A stretch of 64,000 nucleotides of DNA from Thermococcus pacificus (GTDB lineage Archaea; Methanobacteriota_B; Thermococci; Thermococcales; Thermococcaceae), in the NCBI RefSeq assembly GCF_002214485.1, contig NZ_CP015102.1:868001-932000 (forward strand), given 5' to 3'. Positions 16,197-25,179 of this stretch are shown here, piece by piece; position 1 is the stretch's first letter, and the number at the start of each line of letters is the position of its first letter. Below the pieces are notes generated by a model. It saw nothing but the letters and a program-made list of their open reading frames with translations. It searched no databases and was not told the origin of the DNA. The translations under genes and the position numbers were made by a program.

Positions 16197-17678
16197 ATGG
16201 AGCGCTACATACTCTCACTTGACGAGGGGACAACCTCGGCGAGGGCAATAATCTTCGACAGGGAGAGCGACATACCCGGCATCGGCCAGTACGAATTTCC
16301 GCAGCACTACCCGAGGCCCGGCTGGGTGGAGCACAATCCGGAAGAGATATGGGAAGCTCAGATGAGGGCTATAAAAACCGCCATTGAGCGCGCTAAAATC
16401 GAGCCGAACCAGATAGCCGCCATTGGAGTAACCAACCAGCGCGAGACGACGATTGTGTGGGACAGAAGTGGAAGGCCGCTCTACAACGCGATAGTCTGGC
16501 AGTGCAGGAGAACGGCTGAAATGGTCGAGGAGATAAAGCGGGAGTACGGAAACATCATCAAGGAGAAGACCGGCCTTGTGCCGGATGCTTACTTCTCGGC
16601 GAGCAAGCTCAAGTGGCTCTTCGACAACGTGCCCGGTCTGAGGGAGAAGGCTGAAAAGGGCGAAGTCCTCTTCGGGACGGTGGATACCTTCCTCATCTAC
16701 CGCCTCACGGGTGAGCACGTTACAGATTACTCCAACGCCTCGAGGACGATGCTCTTCAACATCAGAAGGCTGGAGTGGGATGATGAACTGCTCGAGATAT
16801 TCGACATCCCAGAGAGCGTTTTTCCTGAAGTCAGGGAGTCGAGCGAGGTCTATGGCTACACCAAGAAAGAACTCCTCGGTGCAGAAATCCCGGTCAGCGG
16901 AGACGCCGGTGACCAGCAGGCGGCCCTTTTTGGTCAGGCGGCCTTTGAAACCGGAATGGTGAAGGCCACCTACGGGACTGGAAGCTTTATCCTGGCTAAC
17001 ACGGGCAAGATGGTTCGCTACTCGGAGAACCTGCTCACCACTATCGCATGGGGCCTCAACGGGAAGGTCAGCTACGCCCTTGAGGGGAGCATATTCGTGA
17101 CGGGAGCGGCAGTTCAGTGGCTCCGCGATGGGATAAAGATCATCAAGAGTGCCGCCGAGACGGAGGAACTCGCGGCTAAGCTGGAGAGCAATGAGGGAGT
17201 TTACTTCGTGCCGGCCTTCGTTGGTCTCGGTGCGCCTTACTGGGACCAGTTCGCGCGCGGTCTGATAATAGGGATAACGCGCAGTACCGGCAGGGAGCAC
17301 TTCGCGAGGGCAACCTTAGAGGCCATAGCATACCTCACGCGTGATGTGGTGGAAGAAATGGAGAAGCTCGTTGGAATCAAGGAGCTCCGCGTTGACGGGG
17401 GAGCGACTGCAAATGACTTCTTAATGCAGTTCCAGGCAGACATCTTGAACAGAAGGGTCATCAGACCCGTCGTGAAGGAGACCACCGCCCTCGGGGCGGC
17501 CTACTTAGCTGGCCTTGCCGTCGACTACTGGAGCGGCCTCGACGAGATAAAGAGCCTCTGGAAGGCTGAGAGGGTCTTTGAACCCAAGATGGACGAAGAA
17601 ACCAGGGAGAGGCTCTACCGCGGCTGGAAAGAGGCAGTGAAGAGGGCGATGAGCTGGGCAAAGGTCGTTGACCAGTAA
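16197..17678 (+). CDS. glpK: Glycerol kinase
   Basis: A 493-residue FGGY-family kinase making sn-glycerol-3-phosphate from glycerol and a nucleotide triphosphate. The phosphate-1 motif [14 protein letters not shown] is at residues 7-20, the glycerol-contacting [11 protein letters not shown] at about 80-90, and adenosine-motif glycines in YGTGSFI and [19 protein letters not shown] are present. Length is normal. GGTGAT lies 4 nt before the ATG. It follows two glycerophosphodiesterase genes and precedes the flavin glycerol-3-phosphate dehydrogenase operon, which would pass the product to dihydroxyacetone phosphate. Confidence 0.96.
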   Translation: MERYILSLDEGTTSARAIIFDRESDIPGIGQYEFPQHYPRPGWVEHNPEEIWEAQMRAIKTAIERAKIEPNQIAAIGVTNQRETTIVWDRSGRPLYNAIVWQCRRTAEMVEEIKREYGNIIKEKTGLVPDAYFSASKLKWLFDNVPGLREKAEKGEVLFGTVDTFLIYRLTGEHVTDYSNASRTMLFNIRRLEWDDELLEIFDIPESVFPEVRESSEVYGYTKKELLGAEIPVSGDAGDQQAALFGQAAFETGMVKATYGTGSFILANTGKMVRYSENLLTTIAWGLNGKVSYALEGSIFVTGAAVQWLRDGIKIIKSAAETEELAAKLESNEGVYFVPAFVGLGAPYWDQFARGLIIGITRSTGREHFARATLEAIAYLTRDVVEEMEKLVGIKELRVDGGATANDFLMQFQADILNRRVIRPVVKETTALGAAYLAGLAVDYWSGLDEIKSLWKAERVFEPKMDEETRERLYRGWKEAVKRAMSWAKVVDQ

Positions 17679-17845
17679 TTCTTCTTATTTCTAAAGTCCA
17701 TTTATGTACATTCATCTGGTGTTCAGTGATGTCCTCCCTTTTTATGCCCAGAACCATTCTCTCATTTCCCTTCGGTCAAACTAAAGGTTAGAGAAAGCTT
17801 TAAAATGGAGAAGAACGTTTCTAAGCTTAAATCGGAGGGAGGAGT

Positions 17846-19336
17846 ATGAAGACTAAGGTAGCCATCATAGGCGCCGGAATAAGCGGTGCGAGCATAGCGC
17901 GCGTCCTGAGCAAATACGAGAACCTGGAAGTTCACTTAATAGAAAAAGCTCCCGACGTGGGCTGGGGCGTGAGCAAAGCGAACACGGCTTTAATCCACGG
18001 GGGTTATGACGACGACCCGGATAAGTACCCCATTAGGGCAAAGCTCTGTATAAAAGGTAATCGGCTCTGGCACCAGTGGGTTAAGGAACTCCAGATTCCC
18101 CACGTCTGGAATGGGGCGCTTATAGTTGCTCTGCAAGAGGAGGACTTCGACGAACTGGAGAAGCTTCTGGAGCGCGGAAGGAGGAACGGCGTGCCGGAGA
18201 TGAGGATAATCGGGAAGGAAGAGCTCTTTCACCTTGAGCCTGGGCTCACAAGGGAAGCTATCGGTGCCCTCTGGGTTCCCATAGTCGGCCAGATAGGGCC
18301 AATTCCAGCGGTTATAGCGCTCGTTGAGAACGCCGTTGCAAACGGAGTAAAGACTCACCTTGAAACCGAGGTCAGGGGAATAAAAGTCGAGAACGGCGAG
18401 GTTAAAGGAGTTGAGACCAACAACGGCTTCATAGAGGCTGACATAGTCATCAACGCGGCCGGTCTCCACGCGGACGAGATAGCGAGGATGGCCGGGATAG
18501 ACTACTTTGAGATTCACCCGAGGAAAGGCGAGTACTTCCTCTTCGATGACACAATTCCCGGGCCGAGGAGGGTTCTCTTCCCGACGCCTACGCCAATAAG
18601 CAAGGGAATCGTCGTTACGACCGAGATAAGCGGGCACCTTATGATAGGGCCGAACGCGCAGGATTTACCTCCAGAGGAGAAAGACAACCTCGCCACAACG
18701 AGGGAAGGACTTGAGGAGGTCTGGGAAGGGGCAAAGAAGCTCTGGCCACAGTTACCCCCAAGGAGCAAAGTTATTAGGACCTTCGCCGGCCTGAGGCCCG
18801 AGCCAACCGGTGGGGACTTCATAATCAAAGCCGAGGAAGAAGTCTGGGGCTTCATAAACGTCGCTGGAATACGCTCACCCGGTTTGACAAGCGCTCCGGC
18901 AATAGCCTACGAGGTCGCGGAGATAATCCAGCGCGACCTTGGAATCAAGCTCGTGGAGAAAGAGAAGTGGAACCCCTACAGAAGGGAAATCACACACTTC
19001 TTCATGCTCCCGCCGGAGAAGGCCAACGAGATGGTGAAGAAGAACCCTGCCTACGGAAAGATAGTCTGCAGGTGCAACAACGTGAGCGAGGGTGACATCC
19101 TTGAGGCGATAGAGAGAATGAAGTTCATAGGGGTTAGGACGCCAAGCGTAGATTCCGTCAAGTTCAGGACGAAAGCCACCACCGGAACCTGCCAGGGAAG
19201 CTTCTGCAGGCCGAAGATAGTCCAGCTCTTGGCTAGAGAATACGGCGTCGAGCCCTGGAATGTGACTCTGAAGGGTAAGGGAAGCGAGATTGGAATAGGC
19301 GACGTTAAGGCCCTCCTCAGGAGGGATGAGGCATGA
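17846..19336 (+). CDS. Glycerol-3-phosphate dehydrogenase, GlpA-like, with BFD-type [2Fe-2S] domain
   Basis: A 496-residue flavoprotein. The FAD-binding GAGISGA is at residues 9-15. The DAO-type fold ends near residue 370, followed by a C-terminal BFD-like iron-sulfur domain with Cys408, Cys410, Cys449 and Cys454 (CxC...CxxxxC). It would oxidise glycerol-3-phosphate to dihydroxyacetone phosphate and pass electrons to its partners. The start follows GGAGGGAGGAGT; a TATA-like GCTTTAAAATGG lies about 17794-17805. The ATGA overlap with the next gene indicates a tight three-gene operon with the NAD(P)/FAD oxidoreductase and the DUF1667 protein. Confidence 0.9.
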   Translation: MKTKVAIIGAGISGASIARVLSKYENLEVHLIEKAPDVGWGVSKANTALIHGGYDDDPDKYPIRAKLCIKGNRLWHQWVKELQIPHVWNGALIVALQEEDFDELEKLLERGRRNGVPEMRIIGKEELFHLEPGLTREAIGALWVPIVGQIGPIPAVIALVENAVANGVKTHLETEVRGIKVENGEVKGVETNNGFIEADIVINAAGLHADEIARMAGIDYFEIHPRKGEYFLFDDTIPGPRRVLFPTPTPISKGIVVTTEISGHLMIGPNAQDLPPEEKDNLATTREGLEEVWEGAKKLWPQLPPRSKVIRTFAGLRPEPTGGDFIIKAEEEVWGFINVAGIRSPGLTSAPAIAYEVAEIIQRDLGIKLVEKEKWNPYRREITHFFMLPPEKANEMVKKNPAYGKIVCRCNNVSEGDILEAIERMKFIGVRTPSVDSVKFRTKATTGTCQGSFCRPKIVQLLAREYGVEPWNVTLKGKGSEIGIGDVKALLRRDEA

Positions 19337-20601
19337 TGGAGCCTTTCCCGGAAATCCCGATGCTCAGCTACGACGTCCTCGTCATCGGCGGCGGGCCCGC
19401 TGGAATGGCCGCAGCTGTCAGAGCCAGGGAGCTTGGCCTGAAGGTTCTCCTGCTCGACGAGAACGACTATCTGGGCGGAATACTTCCCCAGTGCATCCAC
19501 CCCGGCTTTGGGCTACACTACTTCAGGGAAGAGCTGACCGGACCGGAGTTCGCGGCAAGGCTTGCGAAGAAGCTGATAGAGCTTGGAGTGGAGTACAGAA
19601 CCTCCGCCAGGGTTCTTGAGATAAAGAACTACTCCGACCTGGAGAAGGTTGTAATCTTCACATCTCCAAGCGGTGTCTACCAGGTCTGGACGAAGGCTGT
19701 AATCTACGCGGCTGGAGCAAGGGAAAGGCACGCCTTCGAGATAGGCATCGTGGGCGATAGGGTTTCGGGCATCTACACGGCCGGAGAGGCCCAGACGCTC
19801 ATGGACATCTACGGCATTCTTCCAGGCAAGGAGATAGTCATAGTCGGTTCTGGCGACGTCGGCCTCATCATGGCGCGCCGCTTTGCCCTTGAGGGGGCCA
19901 AGGTGAAGGCCGTTGTGGAGCTTATGCCCTATCCCGGCGGTTTGGCGAGAAACGTCATGATACTCAAGGACTTCAACATTCCCCTCTATCTGGGGCACAA
20001 GGTCGTTGAGGTGCGCGGAAAGGGCCGCGTTCAGCGCGTTAAGGTGGTCAAGGTTGATGAGAACCTCAACGAAGTGCCTGGAAGCGAGTTCTGGATAGAG
20101 GCCGACACGCTCGTGATTTCGGCGGGTTTGGTTCCGGCGGTGAAAAATCTGAAGAAGATCGGCGTCGAGATAGACCCCGCAACGGGTGGTCCTGTGGTCA
20201 ACGATAGGCTTGAGACAAGCGTTCCCGGAATATTCGTGGCCGGGAATTCGCTGGTAATCAACGACCTCGTGGACTACGTTGCAGAGCAGGGTGAGCTTGC
20301 CGCCGAAGGGGCTAAAGAGTTCATAGACAACGGTGGAATCGAGAGCAGGAAGTGGGTGAAAGTGGAGAAAGGCTCCAACGTTCGCCTCGTAGTTCCACAC
20401 TACCTGAGCGGGGAGAGGGACGTCTACCTATATCTCCGCGTCGCAAAACCGATGGAGGACGTTGAGCTGGGGATTCCTGAGATAGGCAAGAGGCTCAAGC
20501 TCCCGGTGGTCAAGCCGGCCGAGATGATAAGGGTCAAGCTGAAGGCGGAGGAGATTCAGAATGCCGACGGAAAGCTAACCGTGGAGGTGGTTAAGGCATG
20601 A
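19333..20601 (+). CDS. FAD/NAD(P)-dependent oxidoreductase, glycerol-3-phosphate dehydrogenase partner
   Basis: A 422-residue two-dinucleotide-fold flavoprotein. GGGPAGMAAA (19-28) binds FAD, and VGSGDVGL (about 170-177) marks the NAD(P) domain. The redox-disulfide CxxxxC of classical disulfide reductases is not present; instead there is a single Cys in LPQCIHPGFGLHYF, a motif typical of the oxidoreductases that accompany GlpA and DUF1667 in bacteria such as Thermotogales and clostridia. It overlaps glpA upstream by 4 nt and the DUF1667 gene downstream by 4 nt. It probably relays electrons from GlpA to NAD(P)+ or another acceptor; this is inferred from the gene cluster. Confidence 0.85.
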   Translation: MMEPFPEIPMLSYDVLVIGGGPAGMAAAVRARELGLKVLLLDENDYLGGILPQCIHPGFGLHYFREELTGPEFAARLAKKLIELGVEYRTSARVLEIKNYSDLEKVVIFTSPSGVYQVWTKAVIYAAGARERHAFEIGIVGDRVSGIYTAGEAQTLMDIYGILPGKEIVIVGSGDVGLIMARRFALEGAKVKAVVELMPYPGGLARNVMILKDFNIPLYLGHKVVEVRGKGRVQRVKVVKVDENLNEVPGSEFWIEADTLVISAGLVPAVKNLKKIGVEIDPATGGPVVNDRLETSVPGIFVAGNSLVINDLVDYVAEQGELAAEGAKEFIDNGGIESRKWVKVEKGSNVRLVVPHYLSGERDVYLYLRVAKPMEDVELGIPEIGKRLKLPVVKPAEMIRVKLKAEEIQNADGKLTVEVVKA

Positions 20602-20945
20602 CCACCTACCGCTTTACCTGCATCGTCTGCCCCCTGGGCTGTGCCATTGAGGTTGATGTTGAAGACGGAAAAGTCCTCGAGGTCAAGGGGCACACCTGCC
20701 CGCGCGGTAAGGAGTGGGCGGTTCAGGAGGTCACGAATCCCAAGAGGGTCGTTATGAGCGTAGTCCCCGTGGAAGGAGGCGCCCTTCCAACGGTGAGCGT
20801 GAAAACGGCAGAGCCGGTTCCGAAGGAGAAGATACCCGAATTGATGCAGTTCCTCGCCGGGATAAAGGTAAAGGCACCGGTGAAGATAGGGGACGTTGTT
20901 GCCGAGTGGGAAGGAATAAAAATAGTGGCTACGAGGGGCGCTTAG
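20598..20945 (+). CDS. DUF1667 protein, small cysteine-rich subunit
   Basis: A 115-residue protein with the DUF1667 cysteine pattern: Cys8, Cys11, Cys15 (CIVCPLGC) and Cys34 (HTCPRG), which looks like a ferredoxin-domain fragment of molybdopterin-type oxidoreductases and could hold an iron-sulfur cluster. It is the last gene of the glpA operon (4-nt ATGA overlap). In bacteria the same trio occurs next to glpK, supporting a three-subunit glycerol-3-phosphate dehydrogenase. No membrane segment is present. Confidence 0.85.
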   Translation: MTTYRFTCIVCPLGCAIEVDVEDGKVLEVKGHTCPRGKEWAVQEVTNPKRVVMSVVPVEGGALPTVSVKTAEPVPKEKIPELMQFLAGIKVKAPVKIGDVVAEWEGIKIVATRGA

Positions 20946-20959
20946 CCCCTCAACAGCAT

Positions 20960-21619
20960 TCACTCGTTCTCCCACTCCGGTGTTGAACACTCATTTTTAA
21001 CGTCCGCCGAGAACGAGACCCTTCTGAGCGTCTTCCCCTCATAGGATATTTTCCCATCAACAACGACTTTTAAGGGCCTGTATGACTCGTCGAACCGCAC
21101 CTTGATAGTCCCGGAGAATGTTTTATGGGCTCCCCCTTCTGTTTCCGGAAGTGTGAAGTTGCAGGTGATCCAGGAGGCCGAGATTTGGACGTCCTCTGAG
21201 CTACCGAGGGCGCGGAGGGCCAGCTTCACCGGATCGTACAGCATCATGGCGGACAGCTCTTCATCCGTTAGGTTCGTTTCAATCTCCTTGGTCTCCCCGG
21301 AGCCCACAACCTTCTCAACCAGGTGGTGATCCTTTATGGTTCCCCACCACTCCATCTCATCCCTTGTTCCATGGAAGTAGTAGGTTCCATTGTTCAAACC
21401 CCCATCGGCGTGAGACTGTATGGTCACGTTACCATAGCTAACGGTCATGTTCTGAGAGTAGGAGTAGCAGTCCATTGTGCCGAGTCTTACCAGCACCTTC
21501 GCTTTTACCACCTGGGCGGACGTATGGTGGATGGTTTGGCCACCCCCAGCGAGGTACCACGCTCCAACGGCTCCAAGCACAATGAGTACTAGGGCGAGCA
21601 CCGCCGTCAGCCTCTCCAT
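20960..21619 (-). CDS. Secreted or membrane-anchored protein of unknown function
   Basis: A 219-residue protein, convergent with the glycerol operon (15-nt gap). It opens with a hydrophobic segment (about 4-25), too long and without a clear lipobox, so a membrane anchor is more likely than cleavage. The rest is beta-rich with several Asn-glycosylation sequons and four cysteines. The general pattern (hydrophobic start, N-linked sites, long beta strands, KVRFDESYRPLKVVV) resembles the Thermococcales lipoprotein at 22646, possibly a LolA-like fold; this is a weak guess. GGAGGTGGTGAA precedes the ATG. Confidence 0.6.
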   Translation of the reverse strand: MERLTAVLALVLIVLGAVGAWYLAGGGQTIHHTSAQVVKAKVLVRLGTMDCYSYSQNMTVSYGNVTIQSHADGGLNNGTYYFHGTRDEMEWWGTIKDHHLVEKVVGSGETKEIETNLTDEELSAMMLYDPVKLALRALGSSEDVQISASWITCNFTLPETEGGAHKTFSGTIKVRFDESYRPLKVVVDGKISYEGKTLRRVSFSADVKNECSTPEWENE

Positions 21620-21697
21620 TTCACCACCTCCGCACCCTTAACTGGGTTTTCAAAAAAGCCTTTTTTGGTTCACCGCTCTAACAGCCGAAATGGGAAA

Positions 21698-21901
21698 TCA
21701 AAGGACCTCGAACTTCTGCAGGAATATCCTGAGGTCCGTCTTGAAAGGCTCCTCCGCTTTCTCCATCTCCTCCATTATCCGTTTGATGAACTCCTCTTCG
21801 CTCTCCACTTCGTCCCACAGCTTTTCCACGAGTTCCTTAAGCCTATCCCAGTATTCAACGTAGGGCCGGGCCTCAAAGAGAGCATCATCAACCTTGCCCA
21901 T
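21698..21901 (-). CDS. Small acidic helical protein coupled to PrsW
   Basis: A 67-residue, strongly acidic, probably all-helical protein (stretches such as ELVEKLWDEVESEEEF). The ATG at 21901 is one base after the TGA of the PrsW gene, with GGAGGGGTG inside the end of that gene as its ribosome binding site, so the two are translated together. Function unknown; a cytoplasmic partner of the protease is an inference from coupling only. Confidence 0.65.
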   Translation of the reverse strand: MGKVDDALFEARPYVEYWDRLKELVEKLWDEVESEEEFIKRIMEEMEKAEEPFKTDLRIFLQKFEVL

Positions 21902-21902
21902 C

Positions 21903-22604
21903 TCAAACACCCCTCCTGAACCAGTAGTAAAGGAGCCTTGACCTGTCCTCTGCGAGGCCGGCTATCATAAAGTACCTCAGTATGGCCAGATTGACCCCGA
22001 TGAGAACTATCAGGACGATGTTGTATGCCGGGACACTGGCACTCAGGAAGGCGTAGTAGTCCCAGATGAAGTGGAGGAAGATCGCCAGCAGGAAGTAGTG
22101 TCCGACGGAGTTTATCTTTCCTTCCGCCTTCAGGCCGTAGCCGACGCCGATTATCGCGCTCCAGGTTGCATGGGCGAATGGCGTGAGGAAGGCACGCGTG
22201 ATGGTAACTCCAAGGCCCCAGCCGAGACCGTACATGAAGTTCTCGGTGGCGGCGAAACCGAGGCCTGCCGCGGCGCCGTAGACAAGGCCGTCCATAATCC
22301 CGTCCATCTGGCCCCTCTTGTAGGGCCACCTTATTGCGAGGGCCTTCGAAGGTTCCTCCACGAGTCCAGCAACGAGCGCAACGTAGAATGCAGTCGCAGG
22401 CAGGAGTGGCTTTATCATCCCTCCGACGGTCAAAACGCCCTCCAGGATGTAGGCTATTCCAACGGAGAGCGTTCCCCCTAGGATGAAGGTGCCTATGACG
22501 TATCTCCTCGGTTCAGGTTCGTACCTGTCCGCGTGATACAAGTACCACAGTATTGCCAGCGCCGGAGCGTAGGCGAAGAATATGAGGGCATCGAGAGCGT
22601 TCAC
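21903..22604 (-). CDS. PrsW-family intramembrane metalloprotease
   Basis: A 233-residue integral membrane protein with about seven helices. The family's conserved motifs are all visible: EEPSK (about 83-87), FAATENFMYG, and His residues in TPFAHATWSAIIGVGYG and FLHFIWDYYA, expected zinc ligands in the membrane. PrsW-type enzymes make site-1 cuts in membrane or anti-sigma-like proteins; no sigma factors exist in archaea, so the target is different and unknown. A GTG start at 22604 is chosen because GGTGA lies 5 nt before it; a TTG twelve bases upstream is less likely. Confidence 0.85.
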   Translation of the reverse strand: MNALDALIFFAYAPALAILWYLYHADRYEPEPRRYVIGTFILGGTLSVGIAYILEGVLTVGGMIKPLLPATAFYVALVAGLVEEPSKALAIRWPYKRGQMDGIMDGLVYGAAAGLGFAATENFMYGLGWGLGVTITRAFLTPFAHATWSAIIGVGYGLKAEGKINSVGHYFLLAIFLHFIWDYYAFLSASVPAYNIVLIVLIGVNLAILRYFMIAGLAEDRSRLLYYWFRRGV

Positions 22605-22645
22605 GTTGTTCACCAAAAGGAAATGGGGGCAGAGACTTTAAAGGT

Positions 22646-23407
22646 TTAGCATCCCTTGAGGAACTCCTCCAGGCTTATACCCTGCTTTTCGAGATAGCTC
22701 ACGAGTTCCTCAGGAGGTTCGACTTTTGCGGCGTTGGGCCTTGAGATAACCATCCTGGTCACGTCTACCCAGTCAAAGCCGTCCCTCTTGTAGTGAACCG
22801 TCGTGTTAACCTCGACGGGTATCAGTTCTTTCGTGAGCTTTACCACGACCTCGGTCTTGTAGGCGGTTATCTGGTTGTTCCCAGCGGTTCCGCCGGTCTC
22901 GTTGGCGTAGACGATGTAGTACTCATCCTTCTCAACCACCTTAACTCCGTCGACGCTTATTATATCCGAGAGCCAGTCCAAACTTGTCGAATTAAAGCCT
23001 GGTCCCTGTCCGGGGCCGTAGCACGAGGCCTCCCAGCTGACGGTGCCGTTCCTGTCAAAATAGGCCGCGTAGCCCCTCGCCGTTGTGTAATAGTACGACC
23101 TGTAATAGGCACCGCCCCCTGAGGTGGTGTTCGAGAAGGTTAAGACGGATTTGAGCTTCCTCTCGAAGTCGACGCTGCCGTTGGTGAAAAGCTGGGCGGC
23201 GAGCTTCGTACCGTTGTAGCTGTCGACCCTAACGGCGTACTCGTAACTCTTGAGGCCGGTTATGGCGTTCTTAAGCTCCTCTGCCGTGAACGGAAGGCTG
23301 CTAGAGGTCGTTGTGCTCGGGGTGCCCGTTTGGGACGATCCTCCAAAGATGCAACCGGCGGCAAAAACGATGAATGCGATAAGCAGTCCAAGGTAAGCTC
23401 TCCTCAT
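22646..23407 (-). CDS. Secreted lipoprotein of unknown function
   Basis: A 253-residue protein. The N-terminus MRRAYLGLLIAFIVFAAGC ends in a lipobox-like AAGC, followed by a Ser/Thr-rich linker (about 25-42), typical of Thermococcales surface lipoproteins. The mature part is beta-rich with N-glycosylation sequons, Tyr-rich strands and an EELVSYLEKQGISLEEFLKGC tail. The ATG at 23407, with GGGGTGAT upstream, is preferred to an in-frame ATG 36 codons earlier, which would bury the signal peptide. Outer-face localisation is well supported; function is not known. Confidence 0.75.
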   Translation of the reverse strand: MRRAYLGLLIAFIVFAAGCIFGGSSQTGTPSTTTSSSLPFTAEELKNAITGLKSYEYAVRVDSYNGTKLAAQLFTNGSVDFERKLKSVLTFSNTTSGGGAYYRSYYYTTARGYAAYFDRNGTVSWEASCYGPGQGPGFNSTSLDWLSDIISVDGVKVVEKDEYYIVYANETGGTAGNNQITAYKTEVVVKLTKELIPVEVNTTVHYKRDGFDWVDVTRMVISRPNAAKVEPPEELVSYLEKQGISLEEFLKGC

Positions 23408-23447
23408 TTCATCACCCCTGGTAACTCCCGTGCGGGGTATTAAAAGG

Positions 23448-24134
23448 TTAGCCCCCGAGCGAGCCAAGGACGCGCGAGAGCTTTCCGAGCTCCCCAAAAT
23501 CAAGGAGTTCATCATCTAGAGGGACGAGCACACGGACTCTGCTAACGTCGTACGCCCTCAGGAAAGGCGACACTATCTCCCTTAGCACATCGTTACCATA
23601 GGCCCAGGGGCTGAACGCTGGAAGGACTATCAGATCCTCCCCAAAAAGAAAAGCCGGTACCTTCACAAGCGCCCCAACCTCGTCCCTCAGCCTTATCGCA
23701 GGGTGCTCATGACCTATTATGAAGCGCTCACCCTCCACAAGTTTATGGCCATGGACGAGCTTCCAGCATCCAACCTCAAGCTCATCGACCACCTCAACGC
23801 CGAGCTCCCTGAGCCAGATGGTTCCAACGTCGTGGTTGCCCCTGACAAGAACCAGTTCACTGACCAGTGGGGAAACCTCCTCCACGAAGGCCTTTAGCTC
23901 TTCCCTCTCTCGCCACTCCGGGACGAAGGAGTGCTTCAGGTCGCCGTCTATGACGAGGCGCTTCGGCTTCTCCTTCTCAAGGATTGTTCGAAGGCTCTCA
24001 ACGACCTCGTGGAAGACCCTCGGAAGATAGAAGCCCTCCCTTGCCATGCTGACCTCGTAGCCGAGGTGAAGGTCTGCTATGACGATGGTTCTTCCCAGCC
24101 TGAGGGCCTTTCCGGGGAGGGGTCGGGGTTTCAT
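23448..24134 (-). CDS. Metallophosphoesterase, archaeal YkuE/SbcD-like
   Basis: A 228-residue calcineurin-fold phosphoesterase. The dimetal motifs appear in order: DLHLGY (Asp21, His23), DGDLKH, RGNHD, VHGH and GHEHP. Members of this small archaeal family (COG1407) are often found near Lhr-type helicases; none is present here. The ATG is divergent from the gene at 24226, and a TATA-like motif TTTTAAAC lies between them. Biochemical activity on phosphomonoesters, diesters or nucleic acid cannot be told apart from sequence. Confidence 0.85.
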   Translation of the reverse strand: MKPRPLPGKALRLGRTIVIADLHLGYEVSMAREGFYLPRVFHEVVESLRTILEKEKPKRLVIDGDLKHSFVPEWREREELKAFVEEVSPLVSELVLVRGNHDVGTIWLRELGVEVVDELEVGCWKLVHGHKLVEGERFIIGHEHPAIRLRDEVGALVKVPAFLFGEDLIVLPAFSPWAYGNDVLREIVSPFLRAYDVSRVRVLVPLDDELLDFGELGKLSRVLGSLGG

Positions 24135-24225
24135 GTGTCGTGGTTGGAGCTTCGGCTTTTAAACTTTGTTAGGGGAACCGAAAAGGTTTTAAATCTGTCC
24201 ATCTATGGAACAATGGTGGGTAAAA

Positions 24226-24510
24226 ATGGCCTACATTGGTTTCGTTAAGAGTCCCTACGGCCCGGGCAGAACCTTCGATGCCATCATCGACGAGCTGAAG
24301 AGACAAGGATTCACGATAGGCTTCTCAAAGCACCACTGGGCGGGCGATTTGCCCTTTGGGCTCGTGATAGCGGAGACGGACAAGGGGCCAGTCGCGATAA
24401 GGTGGTCCCTGGGAAAGGAGTTCTCAATAAGGCTGGAAGAAGTGGATAAAGAGACCTACGACGAGTTCGTCGAAGACACAATAGAGTACACGAACGCGGA
24501 CTCAGGATGA
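24226..24510 (+). CDS. Conserved hypothetical protein
   Basis: A 94-residue soluble alpha/beta protein without a recognised domain. The ATG at 24226 is selected because GGTGG lies 6 nt upstream and the TATA box GTTTTAAATC (about 24187-24196) sets transcription to begin near 24213, after an alternative in-frame ATG at 24205. The last 9 nt overlap the convergent HAD gene. Highly acidic C-terminus (EEVDKETYDEFVEDTIEY). Function unknown. Confidence 0.65.
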   Translation: MAYIGFVKSPYGPGRTFDAIIDELKRQGFTIGFSKHHWAGDLPFGLVIAETDKGPVAIRWSLGKEFSIRLEEVDKETYDEFVEDTIEYTNADSG

Positions 24511-25179
24511 GCGCTCCCCCTTAACCCTCTCGATGACGTCGAAGATGCTCCAGAGGTCGCGGATTATATGCATGTGCGGAATCAGGGCGAGCCTTTCCCT
24601 ATTCTTCTCGATGAACCTAGCAGTGAACGGGAAGTAGTACCAGACGTATTCCGTGTTCTCGTCGCCGTGGCCGATGAAGCGCCAAGGCTTGTCGTCCACC
24701 CAGATGAAGATCTCGTCTCCATACTTCTCGCGGACGAGCTGAAATGCCTCCTCTATCGTTAAGTCCCTCCCGAAGACTATAACGTCGTCGAAGAGGTCGT
24801 AGATGCCCATCTCCTTCAGCCTTCTTACCTTCATGCCGTCGATGAAGTCTTCCGCCGAGAACGAGATAACGGTGTGGCCGGCTTCCTTGAGCTTCCTCAG
24901 CAGTTCGGGGGAGTCGTCTATCGGCTTCGTCAGCTTTGCCCTCTCCTCGAACCAGGTCTCAAAAAACTTCGTCCTCAGGAAGAAAGGCGGCTTTGACTTC
25001 TTCTTGTGCTTTCCAAAAGTCGGTCTCTCGAACTGGAGCTCTATCTTGGTGAGGAGCTTCGCCCAGAGAGCTTTCCCCGGAAGCCAGTGGTAGCGTTTCT
25101 CCAGTGCTCTCTTGAAGGCCTCCTCAATACACGAGTAAGTGTCAGCAAGGGTTCCGTCGAAGTCAAACGCTATTATCAT
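24502..25179 (-). CDS. HAD-superfamily hydrolase
   Basis: A 225-residue haloacid-dehalogenase fold phosphatase. The nucleophile motif FDFDGTLAD is at residues 5-13, motif II Ser in ISFSAED, and an acidic motif IV in FIWVDDKPW. The insertion between the first motif and the core is unusually basic (FGKHKKKSKPP), which could bind nucleic acid or an anionic substrate. The ATG directly follows the TGA of a 29-codon ORF, whose last codons contain the GGAGGTGG ribosome binding site. Substrate unknown. Confidence 0.8.
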   Translation of the reverse strand: MIIAFDFDGTLADTYSCIEEAFKRALEKRYHWLPGKALWAKLLTKIELQFERPTFGKHKKKSKPPFFLRTKFFETWFEERAKLTKPIDDSPELLRKLKEAGHTVISFSAEDFIDGMKVRRLKEMGIYDLFDDVIVFGRDLTIEEAFQLVREKYGDEIFIWVDDKPWRFIGHGDENTEYVWYYFPFTARFIEKNRERLALIPHMHIIRDLWSIFDVIERVKGERSS

